Assembly (NCBI GenBank): GCA_034189865.1
Contig: JAXHTV010000001.1
Span: 124,001 to 188,000 of the forward strand
Length of the DNA stretch: 64,000 bases
DNA from: Pseudomonadota bacterium
Lineage (GTDB): Bacteria; Pseudomonadota; Gammaproteobacteria; UBA5335
Direction: 5' to 3'
Shown: positions 1 through 7,773 of the stretch, piece after piece
Layout of the letters: each line of letters opens with the position of its first letter
Position numbering within the stretch: position 1 is the first letter of the stretch
Translations under genes and position numbers: made by a program
The notes under the pieces: model-generated
Databases searched by the model: none
Seen by the model: only the letters and a program-made list of their open reading frames with translations
What the model was told of the DNA's origin: nothing

Positions 1-1398
1 CCCGGAATCCGCCAGGCGATCGCGACAACGTCCAACGATCTGTTCCGGGGCCCCTTTAGTGTAGGCCACAAAGTGATCGTCAACGCGATGGATCGTGGTC
101 ATCATTTGCCGATCAGAATCGAAGGCCAAAACGGCAACCTGGGGGAACATTTCCAACAACGCCGCCTTGTCATAGTGGGCGAGTTTGGCGGCTTCGAATA
201 GCGCAACCTCGGTAGGATCACCGACGATCTCACCGGACTGCCCGGCCTCGATTTCGCTGTTAAGCGCCATCGCTCGGCCGAAATGCGTCCACCGGCCAAC
301 GTCAGCGACCGATTCCGGCAACTCACCGCGTTGCTCACCTTCCGACCAGAGCATCTCGGTGCGCATGCGATTCTCGGTGAGGGTGCCGGTCTTGTCCGCA
401 CAAATGTAGGTCACAGAGCCGAGTGTCTCGACCGCCGGCAAGCGACGAACCAGCGCCTGACGGCGAACCATTTTGGCCGCACCGAATGCCAGCGCGACAG
501 TGACCACCGCAGGCAGCGCTTCCGGAATGGCGGCCACCGCAAGACTGACCGCCGTTAAAAACATGAGCGTCGCCGACTCCCCCCGTAAAACTCCGGTGAC
601 GAAAATCACCACGCAAATACCCAGCACGGCAATGGCCAGCCGGCGTCCGAATACCGCGAGACGCTGTTGCAACGGCGTGCGTCCGCCAGCAGCCCCGCCC
701 AACAACGTGGCCACCCGCCCCAGTTCGGTCTGCATCGCCGTGGCAACGACCAAACCCCGAGCCCGACCGCGGGTCACGACGGTGCCCTTGTAGGTCATAT
801 TGCGTCGATCGCCGACGGGTAAGTCCGCTGTCGACAGTGTCTCTACTCGCTTTCCGACAGTCTGGGATTCGCCAGTCAGGGCCGATTCATCAACTTCCAG
901 ATCTCCCGACTCGAAAAGACGAATATCCGCAGGCACCACATCGCCCGCAACCATCTCGACGATATCTCCGGGTACCAGACCAACGGCTGGCAGCGTTTGC
1001 CATGAACCATCCCGCATGACCCTCGCTTCCGGCGCCGCGAGCCGCTTGAGCGCCGCCACGGCCCGCTCGGCACGATATTCCTGCGCGGCACCGATGATGG
1101 CGTTCAGTAACACAATGACGACGATCGCAATGGTGTCTTCCGGTTCACCCACCAGACCGGAGACGACGGCTGCGGCGATCAGCACCATAATCATGAAGTC
1201 GGCAAACTGACTGAGAAGTATCCGGACGGGCCCGCGGCCGCCGGTCTCTCGAATTTCATTGCTGCCGAATTCTTGCAGACGTTCTTCGACCCTCGCGCTC
1301 GGCAATCCGGTGGCCGGATCAACCTGCCAATGTTGCTGAACCGCTTCCACACCGCGGGTATGCCAAGGATGATTTTTCGTCGTTTTCTCGCTCACCAT
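1..1398 (-). CDS. P2-type cation-transporting ATPase (Ca2+/Mn2+-like), 3' end cut off by window
   Basis: ATP-driven cation pump of the inner membrane. The ATG at 1398 has a GGAG-type ribosome site a few bases upstream, and the frame stays open to base 1, so the first 466 residues are visible and the C-terminal half lies outside. The N-terminal cation-ATPase domain is followed by M1-M2 (about 60-105), the actuator-domain TGES (175-178), the M4 ion-site motif IPEALP (291-296), the phosphorylation motif DKTGT (335-339) and KGAPE near 455. The PEALP form of M4 fits the SERCA/PMR1-like P2A class, which moves Ca2+ or Mn2+, rather than heavy-metal P1B pumps, which have CPC. It is the third gene of an operon with a VIT1/CCC1-type transporter and a DUF211 protein; the gap to the former is 45 bases. 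The exact ion is inferred. Confidence 0.93.
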   Translation of the reverse strand, partial: MVSEKTTKNHPWHTRGVEAVQQHWQVDPATGLPSARVEERLQEFGSNEIRETGGRGPVRILLSQFADFMIMVLIAAAVVSGLVGEPEDTIAIVVIVLLNAIIGAAQEYRAERAVAALKRLAAPEARVMRDGSWQTLPAVGLVPGDIVEMVAGDVVPADIRLFESGDLEVDESALTGESQTVGKRVETLSTADLPVGDRRNMTYKGTVVTRGRARGLVVATAMQTELGRVATLLGGAAGGRTPLQQRLAVFGRRLAIAVLGICVVIFVTGVLRGESATLMFLTAVSLAVAAIPEALPAVVTVALAFGAAKMVRRQALVRRLPAVETLGSVTYICADKTGTLTENRMRTEMLWSEGEQRGELPESVADVGRWTHFGRAMALNSEIEAGQSGEIVGDPTEVALFEAAKLAHYDKAALLEMFPQVAVLAFDSDRQMMTTIHRVDDHFVAYTKGAPEQIVGRCRDRLADSG

Positions 1399-1443
1399 TA
1401 CTTAGCTCTCCGTCCGGGTAACTGAGAAAGGGCGTTGCCAGCC

Positions 1444-2028
1444 TCAGGAAGTAAACCAGTAGACCAAAAGCGCGGTAAAAATCGCTACCGTCACTGTCTG
1501 TAGTCCACTCCATAACCAGAACCGACCGCTCACCCTTCCGAGGTACACACCGAGCAAGAACAAACAGCAAAACGCCAACCCAATAGCGGCAGGGATGGCA
1601 GCGTTTCCGGACAACAGCCCCACGCGCGCCAATGCCAACGGGGAAATAATTACGACGGCCAGCGAAAAAGGCGCTAAACCGTTGATCAAAGAAATTAGAA
1701 CGGGGACCACTCGGGCGGCATCGCCGTGTGGAGTACCGGAAAGATCCATCGCCATGGCACGCTCGAGCTCCATCAACGCCCGCCGCCGCTCCGATGTTTC
1801 GGCGATATAGGCGCTAGTCAGCCCACTCATGCCCAAAGCGATCGCGGCGCCGAGACACGCGCTGAGAACAACGCCCACCGGCGTTTCGTCTGCGGCATAA
1901 AATCCCATAAGCACGCCCAACGTGGTCAAAGCACCGTCAAATCCATTCACCACGAAATAGCGGCGTGCGATACCTTGCGCGCGGGCCAACCGCAGCCAGT
2001 AGCGAAATCGAGCGGGAACCAAGCTCAT
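1444..2028 (-). CDS. VIT1/CCC1-family membrane transporter (TIGR00267-like)
   Basis: Membrane protein of 194 residues resembling the VIT1/CCC1 iron/manganese transporter group, in particular the compact prokaryotic branch I know as TIGR00267. The N-terminal segment has the family's start, RRYFVVNGFDGALTTLGVL, followed by about five hydrophobic helices (20-40, 48-70, 105-130, 138-160, 170-192). A short charged loop (72-92) lies after helix 2, where eukaryotic VIT1 has its metal-binding domain. Related proteins export Fe2+ or Mn2+ from the cytosol. It sits between a DUF211 gene and a P-type cation ATPase on the same strand, which supports a role in metal homeostasis. Substrate and direction are inferred. 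Confidence 0.85.
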   Translation of the reverse strand: MSLVPARFRYWLRLARAQGIARRYFVVNGFDGALTTLGVLMGFYAADETPVGVVLSACLGAAIALGMSGLTSAYIAETSERRRALMELERAMAMDLSGTPHGDAARVVPVLISLINGLAPFSLAVVIISPLALARVGLLSGNAAIPAAIGLAFCCLFLLGVYLGRVSGRFWLWSGLQTVTVAIFTALLVYWFTS

Positions 2029-2049
2029 CTCATACCGATTGGGAAGTGG

Positions 2050-2313
2050 CTAGCCTTCCCGACCGTCAACCTCCACTTCGTCGACACTGTGCAACGAACC
2101 GCCGAGTTGGGCGATCGACTCGAACAGGCGACCCACGGGAATATCCCGGCCCTCCACAGTGACCAGTAGCGTCTCGGTTTTCTCATCCATCTCAACCATG
2201 TTGAGTCGAATCAGCACGCCGGGAACGTGCTCGGAAAGTTCGGCCGCGAACTCTACTAACGTGGGATGATGGGGTTTTAAAATATCCAATACAACACGAG
2301 TGATGGCAGGCAT
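2050..2313 (-). CDS. DUF211 family protein
   Basis: Small soluble protein of 87 residues with an alternating alpha/beta pattern like the ferredoxin-like DUF211 fold, known mostly from archaea (MTH889 of Methanothermobacter is a structural example). The recognisable pieces are the N-terminal TRVVLDILKPHHPT strand-helix and the C-terminal GGSLHSVDEVEV. An upstream in-frame ATG at 2334 exists, but the start at 2313 has GAGGA ten bases before it and matches where the family begins. It is the first gene of the operon with the VIT1/CCC1-like transporter and the P-type ATPase. Some DUF211 proteins bind divalent cations in crystals, so a metal-sensing or buffering role is possible but unproven. Confidence 0.85.
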   Translation of the reverse strand: MPAITRVVLDILKPHHPTLVEFAAELSEHVPGVLIRLNMVEMDEKTETLLVTVEGRDIPVGRLFESIAQLGGSLHSVDEVEVDGREG

Positions 2314-2699
2314 TACGAGATGTTCCTCATCCAATCATCCTGACCCCATTATGAAAGAAGAAATTGGATATCCCGTGACGGAAGTCAATGACCTGATACC
2401 CAGGGAGCGATGGGCGCAAGAGTTCGACCGGCGGGTCGGCGTTCCCTCGTCGCCTCCTGTCGCAAAACAGGATTCGATAGCAGGAAAGGAGGAAATACGG
2501 GCGCAGAAGTACCCGAACGGCGCACCCGCGAACGCTGCATGACCATGCGATGGCGCACGAGAAGTGTTACGCGCATTCCGCGAGTACCAAGCACGAACCC
2601 GCCGTCATTAGAACGACGGTGGTAACGGACGGGTTGGGAGCGGCCGCGCATCACGCGACCGCTCTCGTCCATTGTCGCGCGGTGCGGCGAGTACCTCCG
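2314..2699. other. Gene-free interval, 386 bases, with one strong hairpin
   Basis: No convincing gene. An inverted repeat at 2638-2664 pairs GAGCGG-C-CGCG with CGCG-A-CCGCTC around a 5-base loop, just past the 3' end of the minus-strand glycosyltransferase gene. It lacks a following T-run, so it is not a classical terminator but may protect or end that transcript. A plus-strand open frame at 2351-2542 has no ribosome site and no recognisable protein character. The promoter of the metal operon should lie here on the minus strand, but I cannot identify clear -35/-10 boxes. Confidence 0.5.
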
Positions 2700-3938
2700 C
2701 TAGGCGAGTTTGCGCAGGCTGCTATTGTCGTTCTCACCGACAAACTCAAGAATCTCAGCTGCTGCCCGGCGATAGCCACCCGCGGCTCTTAGACTCTCAC
2801 CGAACGCTTCGGCATTTTTCGCGTATTGCGGTTCTTGCAGCAGCCCATCGACGGATTGCCGCAGCGATTTGACGCTCACTTTGTGACGGGGAAGAACAAC
2901 GCCGGCACCATTTTTACGGACCCGGCGCGCATTGAATTCCTGCTCCACTTGCTGGGGCACCATCACCATGGGAACATTGAAATACAAGCTTTCGTTGATG
3001 CTATTCATACCCGCATGGGTCACGAACGCATCGGCACGCTTGAGCACCTCCAGCTGCGGGACGCGATTACGTACCGTAAAGTTGGAGGGAATCTCCCCCA
3101 AATCGTCCACGTCGGTGTTTCGGCCCACAGACATCACAACGTGATATGGCGCGCCCTCGAATGCCTTGAGACATTGTCGATAAAAATCGGCGCGCATATT
3201 GTGAACAGTACCCAGCGATATATAAACCAGCCGCTCCCCCACCGTGTTCGGCAAATTCAGGTCGACATTATCCCGACCTTCGGGAATGGATGCGCCGACC
3301 AGTTTGTAGTTTGGCTTGAGACGGTTGCTGAATGGCTGATACTTCGGTGAGAGGAAAACGATATTGAGATCACCCTCGTTGGCGAAAATATCGAAGGCAT
3401 GATGGACAATGTTCCGGTAGGGAAGCCCCACACTGGCCAACATATCCATCAAACGCCGACGAGCTTCCACCACCTTCGGAACCGCCAGCACCAGCTCTTT
3501 CGCCACATGGGCACCCAACGGCAAGTCCGCGATCAGCAGCAAGGGGGTGCTAACCACGGTGGTAATAATGCATATACCCGGCACACCCAATCGTTGCGCC
3601 AGATATTTGCCGTAAAGGCAACACGAATCGTAGATGATGTAATCCGGCTTATCGTCATCCAGCTGTTTCGCCAATCCAACAACGGAGGCCTCAGCCAGCT
3701 CTAACAGGGTAAACGCCGCACCAATGAGTTCGGCCGCCGCCTGCGCATTGTGATGATAATCAAAGTACGGTTGATAGTTGCGGAAAACGGCGCCTCGCGA
3801 TTCAATCGCGGATCGACTGTCCTCACCGGCGTAGTAAATCACCTGTTCGCCGCGCTTGACCAATTCGGACACCAACCCCAAGCTCGGATTGATATGGCCC
3901 ACTGCCCCGGGGAGATTAAAAAATACCGCTTTACCCAT
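2700..3938 (-). CDS. MGT-type family 1 glycosyltransferase
   Basis: 412-residue GT-B glycosyltransferase of family GT1, closest in style to the macrolide/UDP-glucosyltransferases (MGT, TIGR01426). The N-terminal acceptor domain starts FFNLPGAVGHINPSLGL, which is the usual strand-turn-helix with its conserved His. The C-terminal donor-binding domain has ISLGTVHNM near 240, HAGMNSINE near 310 and MVPQQVEQEFNARR near 330, matching the sugar-nucleotide signature in which the usual D/Q near its end is read here as VEQEFNA. No transmembrane segment is present. Such enzymes glycosylate small molecules, lipids or carotenoids. No biosynthetic partner lies nearby, so the acceptor is unknown. The gene stands alone with long gaps on both sides. 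Confidence 0.88.
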   Translation of the reverse strand: MGKAVFFNLPGAVGHINPSLGLVSELVKRGEQVIYYAGEDSRSAIESRGAVFRNYQPYFDYHHNAQAAAELIGAAFTLLELAEASVVGLAKQLDDDKPDYIIYDSCCLYGKYLAQRLGVPGICIITTVVSTPLLLIADLPLGAHVAKELVLAVPKVVEARRRLMDMLASVGLPYRNIVHHAFDIFANEGDLNIVFLSPKYQPFSNRLKPNYKLVGASIPEGRDNVDLNLPNTVGERLVYISLGTVHNMRADFYRQCLKAFEGAPYHVVMSVGRNTDVDDLGEIPSNFTVRNRVPQLEVLKRADAFVTHAGMNSINESLYFNVPMVMVPQQVEQEFNARRVRKNGAGVVLPRHKVSVKSLRQSVDGLLQEPQYAKNAEAFGESLRAAGGYRRAAAEILEFVGENDNSSLRKLA

Positions 3939-4449
3939 GACTGTACCCTTGCGTTATAGAATTGCTTTCGCCAAAAGGCGACCGCTCTCCCCCTTGCACC
4001 CCCATCAGTTGTGATGGCATCGCCAACGGACCCACGGCCCACTGCTGACTCCTCGATCAATGGAGCCAGACGAGACGATGTACGGTATGTTGAATGTCGG
4101 CTTCGTAAAACTCGACTTTATAGTGGCTGTCAAATGTGACCATTTTTCAAGCATGGGGCGCTTACTGAAGCGCCCGTCGCCGCACGGTGAATTTCCTACG
4201 CCGACGCTTCAATCCTTTTCTCGAATCTTATCGGCGCAACCCGGCTGTTTTTATCAAACCCTTGACAGTATATATCAGCCCGCATTTTCAAGGCGCACGT
4301 CTACTTGACCGATATTAAGATATGAGGGTTCCGCGAGAACGGACGTGGATTTCACGCGTGCAGTTACCACCGACCCAATGTGAGGCGATTAGAGCTCGCT
4401 GCGGCATAATCGACATTGAATGCGAGCGGTTTTGAGAAGGAGGGACGAG
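3939..4449. other. Gene-free interval, 511 bases, with a perfect 8-bp hairpin
   Basis: No supported gene. It separates the divergently transcribed glycosyltransferase (minus) and the unknown gene at 4450 (plus), so promoters for both should be here. A perfect inverted repeat GGGCGCTT-ACTG-AAGCGCCC lies at 4156-4175 without a T-run on either strand. A TTGACA at 4262-4267 has no matching -10 box at 16-18 bases, so I do not call it a promoter. A GGAGGG ribosome site just before 4450 belongs to the next gene. Confidence 0.5.
4156..4175. repeat. Perfect inverted repeat (8-bp arms, 4-base loop)
   Basis: Arms 4156-4163 and 4168-4175 are exact reverse complements, GC-rich and joined by ACTG. There is no adjacent T-run in either direction, so a protein-binding palindrome or RNA hairpin is as likely as a terminator. 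Confidence 0.6.
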
Positions 4450-5142
4450 ATGCCTTCGAACTTCGATTTCGCGAATACCACACTGAAACCACTCACGCCG
4501 AGAGATATTGGTTTTCTCATGGCCCACTTTCCGCGATCACGTACAGACGCTTCGGAAACGGCGGTGATTGCAGATCAGTTCCCCAATACGCTGGAAACAC
4601 TTCTCGAGAGTAACTTCGTGGCCCACGCCATACTGGATGAACAGTCGGCGTTACTCAACGTTTCCCCGTTTTTGTTTTTCAACGTGCTACTTCGGCAAAC
4701 CCTCACGGATCATCGCGACAAAGAGCGGCGCAAGATCGTGAATTATCTAGCCCAGACCCTCACCGTATTCATCGACACCGAACGAATGCTCAGCCCGTCA
4801 GCGATTGCACCTCGACAGCAATACATCACCCAGATGATCCAAACAGCCCAGCAGTCGTCCCCCCACGAGCGATTCCGAATTCATGTCCATATCGGTAACT
4901 ACGCCTTGTTTCTGACCAGTGTGTTTCCCGATTGGATCGCCCATACCCATCGTTTTCACAAACGGGTCATTGATCGCCGATTCTATATCGACTTTGGTCG
5001 CGCCTATTACGCCGAAGCCGCGAACCATTCGCTGGCCCGAATCTACGGCTTGGAGAAGGTACTTCAGCAACTGGCGAGGCTGTTCGATCACTACATGCGT
5101 GAGCTCAACCGTCTCTCGGAAAACTACTTCCACACGCATTAG
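4450..5142 (+). CDS. Conserved-looking hypothetical cytoplasmic protein
   Basis: 230-residue protein I do not recognise. The ATG at 4450 has a strong AGGAGG site 8 bases upstream; an earlier in-frame start at 4420 has none. It has no signal peptide or membrane helix and looks largely helical, with paired hydrophobic and charged residues. It contains a His-rich stretch (HERFRIHVHIGNYALFL) near 140-157 and ends with a helix carrying HYMRELNRLSENYFHTH. Base composition is like its neighbours. It stands alone on the plus strand and is followed by a weak hairpin with a T-run at 5240-5267. Function unknown. Confidence 0.75.
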   Translation: MPSNFDFANTTLKPLTPRDIGFLMAHFPRSRTDASETAVIADQFPNTLETLLESNFVAHAILDEQSALLNVSPFLFFNVLLRQTLTDHRDKERRKIVNYLAQTLTVFIDTERMLSPSAIAPRQQYITQMIQTAQQSSPHERFRIHVHIGNYALFLTSVFPDWIAHTHRFHKRVIDRRFYIDFGRAYYAEAANHSLARIYGLEKVLQQLARLFDHYMRELNRLSENYFHTH

Positions 5143-5199
5143 GGAGTAGCAATCTGACGAATCATTATGAGCGTCAGAAGTAGAAACTTAAAAGCGGAC

Positions 5200-5227
5200 A
5201 AAAAAAGACCCCTGTTTATCAGGGGTC
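5200..5227 (-). terminator. Rho-independent terminator, minus strand
   Basis: Perfect stem GACCCCTG (5207-5214) / CAGGGGTC (5220-5227) with a 5-base loop. Read on the minus strand the stem is followed by seven T residues, from the A-run at 5200-5206. Confidence 0.85.
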
Positions 5228-5239
5228 AACTCCTTGTAT

Positions 5240-5267
5240 CGGCGCCTCCCCAAAGACGCCGGTTTTT
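5240..5267 (+). terminator. Weak plus-strand terminator candidate
   Basis: CGGCG (5240-5244) pairs with CGCCG (5257-5261) over a 12-base loop, followed by GTTTTT. It is suitably placed to end transcription of the gene at 4450-5142, but the stem is short. Confidence 0.45.
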
Positions 5268-5577
5268 ATTATACGGAATGTCAGAAGGCCTTTGTTGTTA
5301 TGGTGAGACCCATGCCACGGTACGTTTTGGCTAGCGACTCGGTGATGTCTCGGGAATGGTATTGCAGATCGCGTGCCAGTTTTTCGACACCCAATGACGC
5401 GCATATCTTGTATAATAAAAACAGTAATATAGGATTATTCGCGAGTCGACTCGAAGATACAGAAAGGCAATCAGAACGATTGTGTTGATACCGGACGGCA
5501 ATAAGTGACGCGGCTCGTCAGCCTTTCGTCTGCGCGCTGACCTCAATCGGACACCGAACGATGGTCAATGCACGTAC

Positions 5578-6345
5578 TCAGAGCTGACAGGCACGCTCCG
5601 CGACCCAGTCAACCGCTGCGGAGATATCGTCAAGCAATACTGCCCCATCGACCAACTGACTCGCGTCGGCTGGCCGGAACTTTCCGGTTCGAACAAGTAT
5701 CGCCTGCAAACCAGCGCCCAACGCCCCCAAAACGTCGCTCTCCAAATCATCCCCCACCATCACGACCTCTCCCGGCTCGCATCCGATGGCGGCGCAGGCG
5801 GAATGAAAAAGCGTTGCCGAGGGCTTACCAAAGACCTCGGCCTGAGTCCCAGTGGCAAATTCAAGTGCCGCGACAAAAGGTCCGACATCCAGACTCAGAC
5901 CCGCCGCTTCTCGGAAGTAACGGTTTGTTCCAACGGCCAACAGGGGCGCTCCGTCCATCAGCAAACGAAACGCACGGTTCATCCGCTCGTAGGTAAAATA
6001 TTCTCCGGCATCGCCGACCACCACAGCATTGGGCGGTTCTTGCCGTAAGCCCGTAAACTCCGACTCAAGATCCGGGTGAATCAATAAAAAGGGCCGGAGA
6101 CTTCGCTTCTCGATCTCCGCCCTCACTGCGATCGGGGCCGTGATAATGTCCGCGCCGTCGATCTCGAATCCCATCGCCCGAAGGCGCTCGGCGATCCGCG
6201 CACGCGGGCTCCGGCTGGTGTTGGTGATGTATCGGACCGGAATACCCAGCCCTTGAAGCTTAGCCAAGGCGGTCGCCGCCGAAGGAATAGGCGAATCGCC
6301 GACGTACAATACGCCGCTTAGATCCAGTAGGCATCCTCGTATCAT
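5578..6345 (-). CDS. HAD-superfamily phosphatase, LHPP-like (TIGR01458 type)
   Basis: 255-residue cytoplasmic phosphatase of the HAD IIA subfamily. The first catalytic motif is degenerate-looking but typical of this branch: LLDLSGVLYVGD near residues 5-17, where D is the nucleophile and the +2 acid is replaced by Ser. Motif II is ITNTSRSP, motif III has FGKPSATLF with its Lys, and motif IV is MVGDDLESDVLGA. This set matches phospholysine/phosphohistidine pyrophosphatase-like proteins and sugar-phosphate phosphatases of the NagD group. The ATG at 6345 has GGAGGT seven bases upstream, so it is preferred to the in-frame upstream start. It is a monocistronic minus-strand gene. The physiological substrate is unknown. 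Confidence 0.87.
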   Translation of the reverse strand: MIRGCLLDLSGVLYVGDSPIPSAATALAKLQGLGIPVRYITNTSRSPRARIAERLRAMGFEIDGADIITAPIAVRAEIEKRSLRPFLLIHPDLESEFTGLRQEPPNAVVVGDAGEYFTYERMNRAFRLLMDGAPLLAVGTNRYFREAAGLSLDVGPFVAALEFATGTQAEVFGKPSATLFHSACAAIGCEPGEVVMVGDDLESDVLGALGAGLQAILVRTGKFRPADASQLVDGAVLLDDISAAVDWVAERACQL

Positions 6346-6440
6346 CACGACCACCTCCACTCGACCACGGGCTGGCAGATTCTTAAATGCCACTCCATTG
6401 TATCTCTGCCCCGACGGGATGAAAGAACGGTTGGTGAAGG

Positions 6441-6466
6441 AAAAAGAAAAGCCCCTTTCGGGGCTT
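6441..6466 (-). terminator. Rho-independent terminator, minus strand, not downstream of any gene
   Basis: AAGCCCC (6449-6455) and GGGGCTT (6460-6466) form a perfect 7-bp stem with a TTTC loop. On the minus strand it is followed by TTTTCTTTTT. The nearest upstream minus-strand gene is already terminated at 6818-6853. Confidence 0.85.
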
Positions 6467-6817
6467 AGCTATTTGTCTATCGTGGTGTCAAAGACCAGCG
6501 GTTTTTATGATTGCTCGACAATATTGTGCTTAGTTTATGTGCTCTCTTCTTTCTCTTACTCGGCTAAACGCTTGTTGTGCACGGGACTCTAGCCTTGTCA
6601 TCACATTTGCAAACAGCGTGCCACATTCCGCATAGAGAACAACCGGAGTAAAAATTATCCAAAAATATCATCGTGTTAAAAAATAATTTAGCGGCCACTC
6701 CCACGCTGTTAGATGATCTAATTCCACATTCCCCGCGCCCAAGTCCGCCAATAAACTGACGTCGGGGGTCAATATTTGACAGCCAGAGTGTGACGCATAT
6801 CGGCCAGCCGGCACCGC

Positions 6818-6853
6818 AAAAAAGAACCCGCCGGTTGGTTGACCGGCGGGTTC
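6818..6853 (-). terminator. Rho-independent terminator of the CsgG-like gene
   Basis: Perfect 12-bp stem GAACCCGCCGGT (6824-6835) / ACCGGCGGGTTC (6842-6853), 6-base loop, followed on the minus strand by six T residues. It lies 40 bases after the stop at 6893. Confidence 0.93.
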
Positions 6854-6892
6854 TGCCCAGGGCTACGAAATGTGCCGGGGCATGAGCGTTTA

Positions 6893-7636
6893 TCAATACT
6901 TGAATTGGTCCTGCGGAGTCGCCTCCGCCAGATACTTGACGGCCTCGCCAATGCAGATCCGAACGGCTTTTTCCATCGGGGTATTGGCATACATCTGCAG
7001 GCCGCCACCCATTGCGGCGCCACCTACAAATCCTCCGAGTAAAGAGCCGATACTGGCATCGCGTGCCTCACCTTCCACTTTCTTCGCGGAAAGAATGTCG
7101 GTGGTCCGACTATCGATGATACGGATATCAATGGCGAGGTGGGCCCTATTCATTCCGGCACCGACAGCGCCGAGAACACCACCGCCCCAACCGCCGATGC
7201 CACCACGAGCACCACCTGCTTTGCCTTCGAATTCGGTCACTGAGGCCGCCACCAGCAAATCGGCACCACTAATCTGCCCGGTCTGCACACGCGTTTCCTG
7301 GCTGACGGCACCGCTTGATGATAACTGTTGCTCCTGCATGACCGCATCCAAATCCTGACGCTCCACCACCCGGAAGCGGTTGGATTCGACGAGAGCGGTC
7401 ACCAACATATCGCGCAGACCGTCGCCAATTTCTTGATTGGCTTGGTTTGCCGCCGAGACATTGAATCGCGCCACGGCGATTCGCGCTTTCGGGCCGTTGT
7501 AGGGCGGCAAGCCTTCGACGGTTTCGACCGTTTTCGCGGTGGGTTCAGTATAACTCTCCATGGCAGCACAACCCGCTAACGCCAGCGATACCACCAACAT
7601 AGTGAAGAGCGATTTGGTATTTCTAAGCCAGTTCAT
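6893..7636 (-). CDS. CsgG/HfaB-family outer-membrane lipoprotein
   Basis: 247-residue lipoprotein. A signal peptide with lipobox LALAGC gives a mature N-terminal Cys23. The body matches the CsgG family: KARIAVARFNVSA near 50-63, a DGLRDMLVTAL helix near 72-83, RFRVVERQDLDAVMQEQ near 88-104, and GADLLVAASVTEF near 125-137. A glycine-rich insert (139-160) resembles the flexible membrane-inserting or loop region. CsgG proteins form secretion pores or periplasmic assemblies. No curli csgA/B/E/F genes are visible, so a curli role is not implied. A secreted protein at 7774-8370 lies upstream on the same strand, and the pair may work together. A perfect terminator follows. Confidence 0.88.
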   Translation of the reverse strand: MNWLRNTKSLFTMLVVSLALAGCAAMESYTEPTAKTVETVEGLPPYNGPKARIAVARFNVSAANQANQEIGDGLRDMLVTALVESNRFRVVERQDLDAVMQEQQLSSSGAVSQETRVQTGQISGADLLVAASVTEFEGKAGGARGGIGGWGGGVLGAVGAGMNRAHLAIDIRIIDSRTTDILSAKKVEGEARDASIGSLLGGFVGGAAMGGGLQMYANTPMEKAVRICIGEAVKYLAEATPQDQFKY

Positions 7637-7773
7637 TTTTCCCGTCCTTAGTATAGATGCCCGTAGGAGCTATCTTAGAAGATCCAACCGGTAAGATGCG
7701 ACCCAGCTGGAGATTCGCGTAAAAACACGTATAACAGATTAAACGACAACAGCCGCGCGCTCGCCACCTTCGA

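Larger units (their letters stand above)
5143..5577. other. Gene-free interval, 435 bases, holding two opposed terminator-like hairpins
   Basis: Lies between the convergent gene ends at 5142 (plus) and 5578 (minus). It contains a strong minus-strand terminator (5200-5227) and a weak plus-strand one (5240-5267). The minus-strand terminator is about 350 bases beyond the stop of the HAD gene, so either that mRNA has a long 3' tail or an untranslated minus-strand transcript ends here. A TATAAT occurs at 5410-5415 but I could not pair it with a -35 box. Confidence 0.5.
6346..6892. other. Gene-free interval, 547 bases, with two minus-strand terminators
   Basis: No protein-coding gene. A strong terminator at 6818-6853 ends the CsgG-like gene. 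A second terminator at 6441-6466, also minus-oriented, lies 350-400 bases further on with no gene between them, upstream of the HAD gene start. The sequence between (about 6467-6817) is AT-richer than its surroundings, so an untranslated minus-strand transcript is possible. Confidence 0.5.

Noticed and set aside
2351-2542. 63-codon plus frame in the gap after the metal operon
   Set aside because: No ribosome site and no family; could be chance in a GC-rich gap.
2385-2672. 95-codon minus frame before the metal operon
   Set aside because: Arg-rich, no start site and overlaps the hairpin at 2638-2664.
4262-4267. TTGACA as a -35 box
   Set aside because: The sequence 16-18 bases downstream (TTTTCA) is not a -10 box.
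6467-6817. 6S RNA or tmRNA in the AT-richer gap
   Set aside because: No tmRNA tRNA-like end and no 6S-type long bulged stem could be recognised by eye.
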